DNA from: Jaltomata sinuosa | Taxonomy: Eukaryota; Streptophyta; Magnoliopsida; Solanales; Solanaceae | Assembly (NCBI GenBank): GCA_003996215.1 | Contig: QJPP01001441.1 | Coordinates: 372,001-436,000, forward strand | Reading direction: 5' to 3' | DNA: 64,000 nucleotides | Shown: in pieces, positions 42,011 to 54,062 of the stretch | Numbering within the stretch: position 1 is the stretch's first letter | Layout of the letters: each line of letters starts with the position of its first letter | Translations under genes and position numbers: made by a program | Notes under the pieces: generated by a model | The model's database searches: none | What the model was told of the DNA's origin: nothing | Seen by the model: the letters and a program-made list of their open reading frames with translations, nothing else

Positions 42011-44699
42011 TTTCACGCCCCGAGGTTACTCCCTAGACATAACATGGGCCTTGGAACCACAAGGATCCCAAGTTAACCCTTGGTCATAGAATTCTCAAGC
42101 ATGTAAAGGAAAATGGAATGGAAGCATCATAAAGAAATCTGAAATAGGGAGACATCATAAATAGAGAGTCAAATAGGAAATACAACTCGAAGATCACCTC
42201 ATAACATCTATGTATGAAAGCGTCTAAAACTAACATAAGGAGTTGATGGGACAATACCCTAACTAACTCAACAATCTGAAAGGAAAGGAGATGTAGAAAA
42301 GCTAGATTAAAGCCTAGTACTCGCACTATAAGGACTCACAAAAGCTGAGGTGAGTGGCTGGGAACTCTAGCCACGAAGCTATGAAGGGACACCTGAATCT
42401 GTATCATCAAAGAATGCAACGCAATATGCGTTAGTATTATGGAATGTACTAAGTATGTGAGCAATGCATAAATAGAGTGATATATGCTTTAAAACGTATT
42501 TAGGTAAATCCATGCATAGTAAAGATCATGAGAAGATATCATAGTGGAAATCAAATCATAAGGTAAAAGCCAACTTCAAGATGATGTTTCATAAGAAAGT
42601 TCATAAAGCTTAGAAAACTTGAAAATATAACATACGGGAATTTCTTATAATCGACATGAGACCACGTGAGCTACATGGAATCTAACTATATAACCCCAGT
42701 TAGCAAAGCTGACTTTGAACCCTGCCAAGGAACAGGTCACCATACCCAACTATATAACCCTAGTTGGTAAAGTTGTTCTATGCCCCGCTAAGGTAAGGAC
42801 ACCAGATATGAAGACGTGGATCTACTCTCATAAGTCTTTAATGCACATATCATATCATACCATGACCTACACCAGCAAAGTAGTTTATGGGACTAAGGGT
42901 AATCTTATCACATCCTCTCGGTGCTAAATACTACTCCCAAAACATGTATACATATAGCTTATAATCATGAAGGCATACTCTCATTCCAAATCTTAATCAT
43001 AGGGGCATACTCTCATGCCAAATCTTATTCATAAGGTCATACTCTCATGCCAAATCTTATTCATAAGGGCATACTCTCATGCCAAATATTATTCATAAAG
43101 CATGAAAACACATCGGGTATCATGCAACTTTTATATCATAGTTCATAAAGCTTAGCATAGCCATAATTCAAAGACATACTTTTATTTCTAAATTCATACT
43201 TGAAGAATTTGGCATGCAATTTCATAAATTCATAAAGGCCATGATATCTAATCATGCCAAGTTTCTCTTGAAAACATGCAATTTCATAGTTTCATGCTAT
43301 AAATCATCTTTCATGCTTGGGATTTTAAAACCAATACGAGAATCATACTTAAATCATGAGTAATCAAGAGGAAACCATAATTTAAACATAGAAACTGATT
43401 TCATAAACTTTTCCCAATTTTAGATCAAAACCCTAGTTTCATGAGTTCATAAATCAAAAAAAGAATTGGCCTTAAAATCATGAATACGAAATCACTCATA
43501 AAAACTCATGCAAAATCATGCAATTTAGAGTTATAATCCATAGAAGAATCGTGAGGAAATAATTTTAGAAGGACCCATAAGAATTGAGTAAGAACCGTAG
43601 TTTAGAAATCCATAAGTTCAATTTAGAAGATTGGGGTTTTCGGAATAAGGGTGAAGGAATACCTTATTGAATACCCACATACTTTAGGTGAAGATAACTC
43701 ACTTGAATGGAAAAGACTTAGGAGACTTGACTTGGAGCTTGGAAACTTTGAGTGGATCCCTTGCTATGGAGGTTGAAACCCTATCTTGAAGCTTGAGAGG
43801 ATGAAACTCTTTTTTTTCCTCTCTTGAAACTTGTTTGGAAGAATGGGAGATAACTTATGACTAGTGGGAGTAATAACCCTTCTAAATAGGCTTAAAACGA
43901 CCTAGTATAGGAGTTAAAAGAGTGGAAAATTACAAAAATACCCCTGGACTTAAGCTTGGAAAATTGATGAAATGACTCGGCTTCAGGGATTACGGGTCAA
44001 TGTACGGACTGTCAAAGTGATTGACGGACCGTCATTTGATCCGTGATTTTAGAAATCACTATTGAGAGTCTACTGGAACTCCATTCCATGAGTTACAGGA
44101 TGTTCCATCGTTTAAAATGATTACCCATCAAGTCACTCGTGTCTAGGGAAGAAAAGCTGATTTTTGACAAACCACGGGTCAATCTACGGACCGTGGTTTG
44201 ATCTATGGGCCCTCAACCAACCAATGGTTTTAAAAATGAAAATTTCAGTGTTCAGTTCAGAAATCACGGTTCAAAGAACGGACCCGTTGTTCAATGTATG
44301 GACCCGTCGTTCAAAGTACGGACCCGTCGTTCAAAGTACGGACCCGTCATCCGATCCGTCATCACTGACAGCACTGCAGTAAACTGCCCATAACTTTTTA
44401 CTCCAACCTCGAATTAATAAGAGGTCGGTGGCGTTGGAAATATAATTAGAATACCCTTAATTTGGTGGGTACTAGGCCACCTAACTCTTTATATTTTTAG
44501 GATAAATGATTGTTTGAAGTTGAACCTAGTTTAGTCTTATAAGAAAACTCATTTGGTTTAGGTGTTTTCAACTTATCTAGGTTATAGGAGTCTCTTATGA
44601 ACATGATTTGCATCCAAAGCACTCACCACACTAGGTAAATTATCATTAGACTCATGGAAAAAGGTCCGAGTATTAGCTTAGGATTTTTGGGATGTTACA
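42011..44699 (-). repeat. TEK-1 LTR E (full length, 5' LTR)
   Basis: The LTR is 2689 bp, reading TTTCACGCCCCGAGG to GGGATGTTACA on the plus strand. It retains the U3 region deleted from C and D, including the 20-bp repeats near 44271-44350. Four 32-bp units lie at 42974-43098. It is followed by GGGGA. Confidence 0.88.
42974..43098. repeat. 32-bp LTR minisatellite, 4 units (LTR E)
   Basis: This is the same unit as in the other TEK-1 LTRs. Confidence 0.8.
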
Positions 44700-44704
44700 G
44701 GGGA

Positions 44705-45650
44705 GATAGAACCAATGGTTATAGGGAGAAAAGCTCACCGAGCAAATAATTCTTTCCCTTTACCGGTGTTGATTACTATGCTTTGTGCTAAGGCTGATGT
44801 CCCCACTCTCAGTTGTGATGAGTTTACTCATGCTATTGGGACTATCAACCTTGATAAGAAAACAGATAGGGACGCCCCCATGTTTAAGAGACAAAGGACT
44901 GAGCAGTTGGGGGAAGTTGACAGTGATGAGCTTGATGCTGGAGTAGATGCTTCATCTCCTTCCCGAGCTACTTCATAGGAACATACACATGCCTCTGCAC
45001 ACTCGATGACCAAAAATGGCCTTCAAGACATTGTGTACAAAACTCATACCCATGAGCAGCAACTGGCTAACCTAGCTATGAAGCTACTCGATATGATAAA
45101 TAGAGATGTCAAGAATGCAGTGCAAGGGGTGGTGGATAGATTCAACACATTTTTCAAAAGGGTATACGTCATTGAAGAGGCAATCAAAACACTCCAAAAA
45201 GATTTTGACAAAGCCAAAGGTAAAGCTCCAGTAGTGGAAGAAGATTTGACCACCTTAACTCCACCTTATTTCATTCTCGGTGCCTGAGATAACTTGTTTG
45301 CAGCCTATGAGAATGATGATGAGGTGCTTCCTGGTAATGAAGATACGAGGTTGTATGCTTATCAGGATCTAGTTTTCCAGAGAGTTCTTCAAGAGTCCAC
45401 ACTTACGTCGCACTCCCAAAAGGGTGGTGCTGGCCTAAGTGGAAGAACCTCAGATAAGGAAGAAGTTGTAGATGTTGATGATTATGAGGCACAGTCCTCT
45501 AGGGAGATCACCTTTCTTTCCCTTAGGCTAATAGCATTGAGGGAAATGCTTCTTTTATTGGGAATGGGTGGCTTTACTTACTTTTTATTGGTTGCCCGTG
45601 ATTGGGCTTGGGGTATTATTTTTATTGCCCTTGCCGGGCCTTGTTGACAT
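44705..45650 (+). pseudogene. ATH ORF2, 3' half, copy 2
   Basis: This continues ORF2 after the TEK-1 array. The blocks match copy 1: FPLPVLITMLCAKADVPT, a DSDELDAG acidic linker, a probable coiled coil with VDRFNTFFKRVYVIEEAIKT and a C-terminal hydrophobic segment FLLVARDWAWGIIFIALAG ending at 45647. Stops interrupt it at 44976-44978 and near 45287, at positions different from copy 1. The last 117 codons (45294-45647) are open and include the basic-to-hydrophobic end. The function is unknown; the env-like position is inferred. Confidence 0.6.
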
Positions 45651-45790
45651 TTTTAGTTCTTCTAGATTTGATTTGGCCCTTGTCGGGCATATTTTGGATG
45701 ATTGTGATGCTTATTTCCCTTGCCGGGCTTTTTTCTTACCTTTTTCTTATTTAGTTTTGTTTTGAGCAAAATTATGCCCTTGCCGGGCTT
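45626..45790 (+). repeat. Four GCCC-N5-GGGC mini-hairpins (copy 2)
   Basis: This is the counterpart of 16097-16268. The first reads GCCCTTGCCGGGC where copy 1 has GCCCTTTTCGGGC, and the last also reads GCCCTTGCCGGGC, so the ancestral array probably had that form throughout. Confidence 0.7.
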
Positions 45791-47607
45791 GATTTTTAAT
45801 TCTGTTATCGGGTTGGTCTTACACACCCCATTGTTTCACTACTCATGCTTTGCAAATGCACTAAGGGCCTATGCCAAGGCTTGTTTTTAAATGAATCATG
45901 AGCATGAAATTTGGATATCACCTTATTAATAGTAGTTTAACAGTAAACTTCAAGTGTTTTCTTAATACCGTTATTCTTTCCCAAGGAGCAAAGTTTTCTT
46001 TATCTTTCTTTTTCTTTTGTTTTTGTATCAAACTGGGTTGGTATTTCCCTATGATAGATTGAGAGGAGACTTTCTTAAGAAAAATGCCAAGTTTTAGTTT
46101 AAAATTGAGTCAGTAGTTGCTTGTCTCAATACGGGCCCACCAAAATATTTCTCTTGGCAAATTGTTTTTGAAAACAAAATAAAGATGAGAAATGAATTTT
46201 TGAGGAAAAAAATTATGTTGTCATGACTTGCACACTCTTTCTTTGGCTTGATTGACTCACAAATGAGTGTGTAATGAACTCGGAATAGCTTGTCGAAAGT
46301 CATTTATCCCAATTGATTTTGAGACTAATGAAAGATTCTTGTGGCATGATGCCTTGTGTGGTGAGGCTTTACCTTGATTCTCGTGCATGCGTGTCATCTA
46401 GAACTTGCCCCGAATGTGATCCAAAGCAAAATTCTAGGTGTGACTAAGCTTGGAAGATGACCTTAGGCTCTTTTTGATAGCCACTTCACCCAAATGACTT
46501 CCCGTGACATCAATCCTAGTGAACCTCTTTGAGCTTGTAACCATTCATTAGCACCTGGTTAACACCTTGACCCTTTTTGGAATCTCTATCTTGGCACCCT
46601 TCCTCTCTAATTGCTTGAAAGTTAAATATGGGGCTAAAAGCCTAAGTTTGGGGGGGAAATGAAAAGACAACATAGGCAAATGACTAAGTTTAGGGGGGTT
46701 ATGTGATTAAATGCGGAGAGGAAAAAGAATGCACTTCAAGTGCAAGGTAGCACCTTAGGTTTGAATTGGAAAAAAAATTTCTCCAAAAGTTCAATCGAAT
46801 GAGCATATACGAAAAGCAAGAATAGGTGCTACAAAACAAAGGTTATACAAGGAGTTTTAAGGATCATGATTGGAAGGGAGAAGATTGGGTTGTGTAAGAG
46901 AGAAATAAGGTGAAGTTGAAATTTGAAAATGTGAGCGGTGTTCAAAATGATAACAAAGAGCGTTAGGGAGGTGTAGTCACTTGAACCAAATGAAATGCTC
47001 ACCTTAGCCCTAGCCAACATTGTAACCCGTAAGTCCTTGGTGATTCCGAGCTTGGCTACCCTATATTAGTGGCAATTTACATGAAGAGAAAGCCTATGGT
47101 TTGACGTATGTGCACTTGAATTTTCTTGAGAGAGTGAGGGTATTCTTGGTTCTCCTATATTGCCGTGGTTTTGTGAATTGCATGATTGTGAGTGGGATTC
47201 TGTCTTCTGGTCAATGGCATCATGCACTCGAATTAAAATATGAAGTCTCTATTTCAATTAAGAGGAATGAATGAGACAAGTTGTGTGGCGAATCTCGAGG
47301 AAAACCTTGATGGTCCATGCTAATGATTTGAGAAGCTTAAATGTCTTGTTTTGAATGATAAAATTCCCTTGATTTTGAATGAGAAATGAAGTCCTTTTGG
47401 AAAAGGTTTTGAAATGACCAGTTGACTTGATATTGTGGTGGTTCAAATGGAGATGAGCATTGTAGTTGAGTCTTTTATTTGAGTCGTTTTGTTTATTATT
47501 TTTCTTAATTTTTATTATGGATTAGTCCTTTGTACCTTGATTGAATGTAGAGCATAATTCATTCCTTGCCTTGTGAGTATCTTGTTTGAGGACAAGCAAT
47601 AGTTCAT
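45791..47607 (+). other. ATH long 3' untranslated region, copy 2
   Basis: No gene is present. Two G-runs near 46642-46656 and 46684-46697 repeat the polypurine-tract look. Confidence 0.55.
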
Positions 47608-47618
47608 GTTTGGGGGTT
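47608..47618 (+). other. ATH polypurine tract, copy 2
   Basis: GTTTGGGGGTT directly precedes the 3' LTR. Confidence 0.8.
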
Positions 47619-49125
47619 TGATAAGTCAGTATTTTACCAACTTATTGAGACTTTATCCATGAATTATTTCTATGTTTTGAATATATTTAGAGGTTCTTAT
47701 GGCCTTTATTGATGTTTATGTAGGTACTTATGATCAATGATAGAAAACAAGGAAATGGACCTAAAAAGAGCTTAAAAGGAGTAAAGTGTGAAGTGATCAA
47801 AAAAGATGGAGATTCTTCCCTAAGATGTGGTGCCCGTGCGACACACACAAGCTGTGGCGCAGAATGCACCTACACCGCATAGAACCACAAAAGTCACTGA
47901 AGAATCTGCTAAGGGGTGCGGTCGTTGTGCGACGCGCACAACTCATGGTACGAACTGCACCTCCTTCGAACGAAGCCTCCAATATTATTTGATGTCATTG
48001 GTACAACTGAAGATGGTGTGCGATGCGCACATCAGGATATGCAAATCGCACATCGCGTTGCACGCCACCTGAAGGGCAATTTTGTCCAAAAAATTAGTGA
48101 CATTTTGGGAAAGTATAAAAAGCCAATTTAGGCACAATTGTAAAGAGATCCTTCACCCTTGAATATTGGAAATTAATTTTAGCTTTGAGAAGAAGTTTTC
48201 CTCTCCAAGAAGAAGAGGGTTTAAATCCATTCTCTCGTAAAAATCTTGGTTAACCATTTATGTACAAAAACTAAGCTTAAAACTTGAAATTACACTTGAA
48301 TGAAGTGGAATTTGGTCTACATATTTGGTATATCTCTTTCCTTTATTATGAGTAGCAAATTTCAATTTTCTAGGGATGTGTTGATGATGGGTTCTTCACA
48401 AATGGGTGTGGGTGTTGTTCATTCTTGCTTATAATTGCTTATTTGACATGGGTCTAGTAGTTTCACCAAGTTTTAATCCAAAAATTTTTGGTTGTAAACA
48501 TTAATTTTCATTACTTGACTATGTTATTGCTTGAAAGAGAATTTCATAGTTTGGAATGTGAAATTACTAGTGGGAACTTGGGACTCCATTTAGATTTGAG
48601 GCTAGAAATAGCTCATATCGACGGAATCACCCATTTAAGGGTCTAAGCTAGATAGAGTGTGACCTCCCTAAGCTTGATCTTGGTTGTTTAATAATTTAAC
48701 CGATAGTGCTCTAATCGAGATTATCGGATACATGATTGTTGATCGAGAGATAAACAATCCATACCCATGACCATGGCTACCTATGTAAATGAGTGAGAAT
48801 AAGTGTGAATAGACAAACACCCTATCCCACATTAAAGCTCCATCAGTACATATCCCTAGTCGTCTACTCTCATTTGTACACCCATTTTACTTTACCGTCT
48901 TGCTTGAATTGGATTTTTGTGATAGAATTCCCAATTTCCCCAATCCTTTACTTTCTTGCATTTAAACACTTACTCTCTTAGTCAAGTCGCTTATATGCAA
49001 TCATCATTGTTCTATCTACAAGTCTCTGTGGGTACAACCCCGACATCCATTGGGTACTTATAAATGTGTTTTGCTTGACGATCGCTGATACCTTCTCATG
49101 GTAGAGTATATTTGATCTTTTATCA
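47619..49125 (+). repeat. ATH 3' LTR, copy 2
   Basis: The LTR spans 1507 bp, TGATAAGTC to TTTATCA, and is followed by target site ATGAT (49126-49130). TATAAAA is at 48114-48121. GTGCGACGCGCAC is perfect at 47927-47939. Confidence 0.92.
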
Positions 49126-49130
49126 ATGAT

Positions 49131-50566
49131 AGCACTAAGGAGTTGAGCATGGAAGCCAAAATATCCATTCCTTGTGCACAAAAGTTAAGGCTAGAGTTTA
49201 AGGGATCTTCTAACCCTTCTCAAGAAATACTTGGCACTAGTCCAAACTTCCTTGAAATGGAGAGACAAAAGATTGAGAGGATTAAGGGTGTGATAAGTGA
49301 CAACTCTAGAGAGGAAAAATGAGAGGTTGTGTGGAGTGATGTGAGAGGGTTATCACAACCTTATACTAACTCTTGTAACTTCTCTTCATTGTCTAGTTGT
49401 CTTGATACGTGTGCAGGTATTCTTGGAAGAAAAGCCAATGAGAAACCTCAAAAGTGGAGCATCATGAGGTAGTTGAAAGCTTCCAAACGGAACAAATGTG
49501 CTCCAATGATGATGACTAAGGTGGAGATGATTCTTCATATGAGATACAAGGTAACAAAGTTAATCTCAACCCTTTCATTAATGTAGATGAGCATGATAGT
49601 GACTTAAGTGTGAGTGATATCTTACCTTTACATGAGCTTAATAAGCCTTTACCATGTGTTGAGTTTACAAGATCTATCTTATTTGAGGATAATGCCTTGT
49701 TTGTGGATGAGGAGGTCACTCCAAATGAAGAACCTAGTTGTGTAAATATTGATTGTGAGGTAGCTCCTCTTGAGGGTTATAACTGATCATATAACCTACT
49801 TTGATATGATAACACACTTTCGAAAGATGGAAATCTCTTCTTAGAAGATGAGAATACGTCTAGTGGGAAGGATTGTGTCAAAAGGAATGATCCTTTGGAT
49901 GATAACATTGATTTGCTTGACTATTTGAAAAACCCAATTAGTGATTTTCCTTATGAAATTGGTGATAGATGTGATCTCTTGTATGACACCCTACCCTTGT
50001 TTGATAAATATGAGGATGAGTTAGTTAATTCATGTGATGATTTGAATTCTTGTCTCTTTGATCCTAGTGGTGGTGTAGGTAAATTTAGGAATTCTTATTT
50101 GAAAGAGGAAGGTGACAATTGTTTAAAGTTTGATACTTGTCCCTTTGATTGTCTTAACCCCATCGGTATTCTTGATTGTGTTCTTGAATCCAATAGTGAT
50201 CTTATAAGCAATGACACCATGAATGAGGTTATTTTGCGGGACACCTTTCTTTACTACCTCTTTACACTTGATGAAGTTCATACTTGTGTTCAAAATACAT
50301 TGTGTAGAGGTAGAAAACTACTTGTAGTGTATGATTGTTTGAGCAAGCAAGAAATATAGGTCTCCTATCTATTTGACCCTAGAGTTCCTTTGCTAGTGTA
50401 CGATCTCATGCTAGTAACTCTTATGGACCCTAAGGCAAATGTGTCATTGTATATTGTGGGTGCTAGTTATCTACTTGTATCCTTGCTTGACACATTAGTG
50501 CTTCAGTTGTGTGAGCTACAACTTTTGAAAGCCAAGTCAATTAGTTGTTTGATGGAGAGTCCATGA
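49131..50566 (+). pseudogene. G1 internal ORF after protease, unknown domain, copy 2
   Basis: This is the counterpart of 19603-21035. The frame 49895-50359 (154 aa) is better preserved at its start than copy 1: DDNIDLLDYLKNPISDFPYE, then a Cys/Asp-rich stretch, GILDCVLESNSDLIS and FLYYLFTLDEVHTCVQ. A stop after SKQEI ends it where copy 1 reads on. The function is unknown. Its position in G1 between protease and an integrase scrap is where reverse transcriptase would be expected. Confidence 0.5.
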
Positions 50567-50778
50567 GGTATACTTAGTACCAAGCTCATATGGTCAACTT
50601 TTTGCCACCCTCATGGGAATGGACAACTTGAGGTGGAGACTTGGACTCTTAGGAGTATGCTTAGGCTCATGATTGGAGGGAACCCAACTTATTGGGAGGA
50701 CCATTTGTGGTTGATCAAATTGGTTTCTTATAGAGTCCTAAATCCCTCTAGTAGCATGATTCCATTGAAAGATAACCT
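50567..50778 (+). pseudogene. G1 integrase C-terminal fragment, copy 2
   Basis: This is the counterpart of 21036-21260, with STKLIWSTFCHPHGNGQLEV and YWEDHLWLIKLVSY followed by NPSSSMIPL. It is a fragment only; the catalytic aspartates are not present. Confidence 0.55.
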
Positions 50779-51366
50779 CCTTTTGAGGAGTTGTTTGAAA
50801 AAAAAATGTGACACTTGTGTGATGCACTGCAAGTTTTGTCATGTGTCCAAACATGTGAGAATACTCTTTATAGGATCCTTGTACCTAATTGTGAACTTGA
50901 ATATGTGAACATCATGATTGACACTAGTGATCTTGTTACCTTTCTTTACTATCTTTTTGCATATGATGATATTCATGAGTTTGTTGAGTATACATCTTAT
51001 GTGAGCTTGAATCATGTGAAAAGAGAAGCTAAACTATGCCCAAATGTTATCACTTCATCCTTTGGTATTCCACCTTTTGAGGAGTTGTTTGAAAAGAAAA
51101 AGTGACCCTTGTGTGATGAACTGCAAGATTTTTCATGTGTCCAAACATGTTAGAATACGCTTTATAAGATCCTTGTACCTAATTGTGAACCTGCATATGA
51201 GAACATCATGATTGACACTAGTGATCTTGTTACCTTTCTTTACTATCTTTTTGCATATGATGATATTCATGAGTGTGTTGAGTATACATCTTATGTGAGC
51301 TTGAATCATGTAAAAAGAGAAGCTAAACTATGCCCAAATATTATCACTTCATCCTTTGGTGTTCCA
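50779..51366 (+). repeat. 294-bp tandem duplication (copy 2 only)
   Basis: The units 50779-51072 and 51073-51366 both begin CCTTTTGAGGAGTTGTTTG and each encode one FLYYLFAYDDIHE repeat. The length is 98 codons, so the frame is kept. Copy 1 has one unit, whose right part resembles the second unit. Confidence 0.85.
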
Positions 51367-51835
51367 CCTTGTTGCGATTTTCTTGATACATTTCTTGAAT
51401 TTAATGGTATTCTTGTATGTGGAAATACCTTGGATGAGACTATAATGTTAAATACCTTTCTCTACTACCTCTTTTCATTCGATGATGTTTATGTTAGTCT
51501 TGAAAGTAACTGTGAGAAGGGTAGGCTTGTTATTAGGTTACACCCTTGGTTGTGTGACCAAGTTGAGTAGGTCTCATATCTATTTGACCCCGGAGACCCT
51601 TCATGGGCATGTGAGCTTTTAATGATACCACCCATTGGATGGTTCTATCTTTTTGTTGACTGGAATAACAAATTCCCTTAGACTCCATATATTGACTTCA
51701 TTGTCATTACAATGGGGAATGCTTGGTTGTTCCTTGAGAATGTGCCGCTTTGGCATACTACTTCTTGTGCTAACCCATGTGCTAACTCTCATACCATGAG
51801 AAATTTGTGGTTGTTTTTCCTTCCTATGATTTTGT
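50915..51835 (+). pseudogene. G1 tail ORF with three FLYYLF-DD-H repeats, copy 2
   Basis: Two near-identical repeats (FLYYLFAYDDIHEFVE near 50940 and FLYYLFAYDDIHECVE near 51234) and a third (FLYYLFSFDDVYVSLES near 51460) occur here. In the third the His of DDVH reads Tyr. The open pieces are 50815-51105 and 51208-51570. The tail shows FDPGDPSWA, DWNNKFP and ENVPLWHTTS, and ends with DLDLRTNPFKEG before the polypurine tract. Function is unknown; the same tail also closes copy 1. Confidence 0.45.
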
Positions 51836-51883
51836 AAGATTTGGATTTGAGGACGAATCCTTTTAAAGAAGGGTAGGATTATA

Positions 51884-52669
51884 TGATATCGCCCGGTGAC
51901 GTTCATGCTAATTTATACTTCAAGGTCTAGACAGGAGGATCTAAGACACACTCACCCTTGGAGCACAAAAGGGAGCTTAGAAGAGCATCATTCCACTCCA
52001 AATAAAGTAATTCCATATTTGGATGATTGCTTGGAAGCAAGAGGGAGAAGACAACACGAAGATGGTTATTGCCAGAGATGTTCAAAGCCATGTGCGACCA
52101 GCACATTGCAGGGTGCATTTAGCACCTCACTTTGCACATGACATGTGATCCATGTGCGACCAATATAATACAGGGTGCGTTTAGCATATCCTAACGTAGG
52201 CCACCATTCATGGGCTGAATTCGGAGTCTTTCAAGGTCAATTTTGGGCCATAATTTAAATAGACACTTTTGGGCTATGTTTTTAAGATGCATACTATAAA
52301 TGGATGTCTTTGCTATTTTCATTCCTTAGATTATGTTGTATTGAGAATTGAAGAACTCTTTTGAGTGTAGCTTGTTAGAGGGTGAATTCCTTTAGTTTAG
52401 CTTAGTGTAGCTAGTGTTAATCTAGGTTAGTGATGGGTGGATTCCCAATATTGATCTAAAACTCCTTTACCTTGATTTTCACTTGAGATTGCTCATTTAT
52501 GGATCCATTTTATTATCATTTCTATGGAATTCAAGCTCTCTTCTCCCTTGGTTTTACTATGTTTCAATTAAGCCATTTTTCTTCACTTCTCGTCTTCTAT
52601 TTTTCATCTATATTTAATGTTTGCATGTTTGAAAGATTTCAATTGGTATGTGTGATTGAAATCTTATCA
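51884..52669 (+). repeat. G1 3' LTR, copy 2
   Basis: The LTR spans 786 bp from TGATATCGCCC to CTTATCA and has TATAAATG at 52295-52302. A polypurine tract, AAAGAAGGGTAGGATT, lies directly upstream. Confidence 0.75.
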
Positions 52670-54048
52670 AAAAAGAACCATGCTAAATGGGTGGAGTTCA
52701 TTGAAATATTTCCTTATGTGATCAATTAGAAACATGGTAAGGAAAATGTGGTGGTTGATGCATCGTCTAGAAGGTTCGTATTGGTTAACACCTTGACTTC
52801 TAGAATGGTGTTATTTGAAAGCTTAGAGGAATTATACTCCAAGGATTTCGACTTCAAGGAAGTTTATGATGAACTTAATCAAGGAGATGTGTGGAACTTT
52901 TCCAAATGATTGATGTATATTGGTTCAAGGATGGCAAAGTGTGTGTACCTATGAGCTCATGGAGAGAGCTATTCATCAAATAAGCTTATAGTGGTGAAAA
53001 TTTGGGACACTTTGGTGTCAGCAAGAAACTTGACATTCTCATGGAGCAATTTTATTGGTCAAGAATGAAGCATAATATGGAGAAGCTATATGGACAATGC
53101 CTCAAATACAAGAAAGCCAAGTCCAAAACTCGGCCCCAAGGTATGTACATACCTCTTCTAACCTTTATTTGCACTTGGATGGACATTTATATGGAGTTTG
53201 TGTTGGGTCCTCTATGAACCAAGAGAGGGCATGATAGTATATTTATGGTTGTGGATAGATTCTCTAAAATGTCTCATTTTATTCCATTTCATAAATGTGT
53301 TGATGCATCCCATGTTGCATATTTGTTTGTGATTCATGTGCTTAAATTTCATGCAGTACCTCTCACTATTGTAAGTGATGGGGACTCCAAGTTTCTTAGT
53401 CATTTTTGGATGAGTTTATGGGGTACACTTGGAAACAAACTCATGTTCTCTACTTCTTTTCATCCTTGAACAGATGGTTAAACTGAAGTAGTCGATAGGG
53501 CTCTTGGGAGAATGGTTCATTGTATGATTAGAGGATCTCCAACTTCTTAGGAGGATGGTTTACCTTTGATCGAATTTGCATATAATCGGTCTCTTCACAC
53601 CTCTATTGGCATAACTCCATCTGAAATGTGTTATGGGTTCGCCCATTGATCTATTCATCCTTTACCCCTTTGTCAAGTGATATTATTGTGTCCTTATATG
53701 CATAGCAAAGGGTGAAGGAGATGGTAAAGATTCACACCAAGGTGAGGGAAGCCATGGAAAGAAACAACTCTAAGGTGGTACTCTGTTAAAACCATGGAAG
53801 AAAGAAAGTGATCTTTTAACTCGAAGAATTAGGTTTGGGTTCACTTTCAGAAGGAGTGATTTCCATAACTTTTCAAAGGGAAGTTGATTCCAAGAGGTTA
53901 TGGACCATTCAAAGTGCTTGAAAGGATCAACAACGATGCCAACAAGATCGACTTACCATGTGATTATAATGTTCACTATGTTTTCAATGCTAGTGATCTA
54001 TCTTCTTGAGTTGTAGGTGACTTTATGCATTCAAGGACGAATCCTTTT
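52670..54048 (+). pseudogene. G2 RNase H end and integrase, copy 2
   Basis: This starts AKWVEFIEIFPYVIN (RNase H end) and KENVVVDASSRR. The integrase zinc region keeps GHFGV, with CLKYKKAKSK where a second Cys is expected. The core shows MEFVLGP (first Asp replaced by Glu, as in copy 1), VVDRFSKMSHFIPFHK, TIVSDGDSKFLSHF and, after a stop at HP*TDG, TEVVDRALG with the catalytic Glu kept. SIGITPSEMCYGFAH follows with a frameshift. The stop codons in LGPL*TKRG and TS*EDG are shared with copy 1. A frameshift near 52890 is private to copy 2. Confidence 0.75.
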
Positions 54049-54062
54049 AAGGAAGGGTAGGA
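54049..54062 (+). other. G2 polypurine tract, copy 2
   Basis: AAGGAAGGGTAGGA directly precedes TGATATGATATCG. Confidence 0.65.

Larger units (their letters stand above)
31450..44704 (-). mobile_element. TEK-1 array, copy 2 (expanded by unequal recombination)
   Basis: In plus-strand order: LTR C (31450-33434), internal region, LTR D (36174-38178), a partial internal region (38179-39027), a 231-bp LTR end fragment (39028-39258), a full internal region (39259-42010) and LTR E (42011-44699). The right target site GGGGA (44700-44704) and the left AGGGA (31445-31449) show a single original insertion. LTRs C and D share one large U3 deletion. The structure needs at least one unequal exchange and one illegitimate join after the original insertion. 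Confidence 0.85.
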
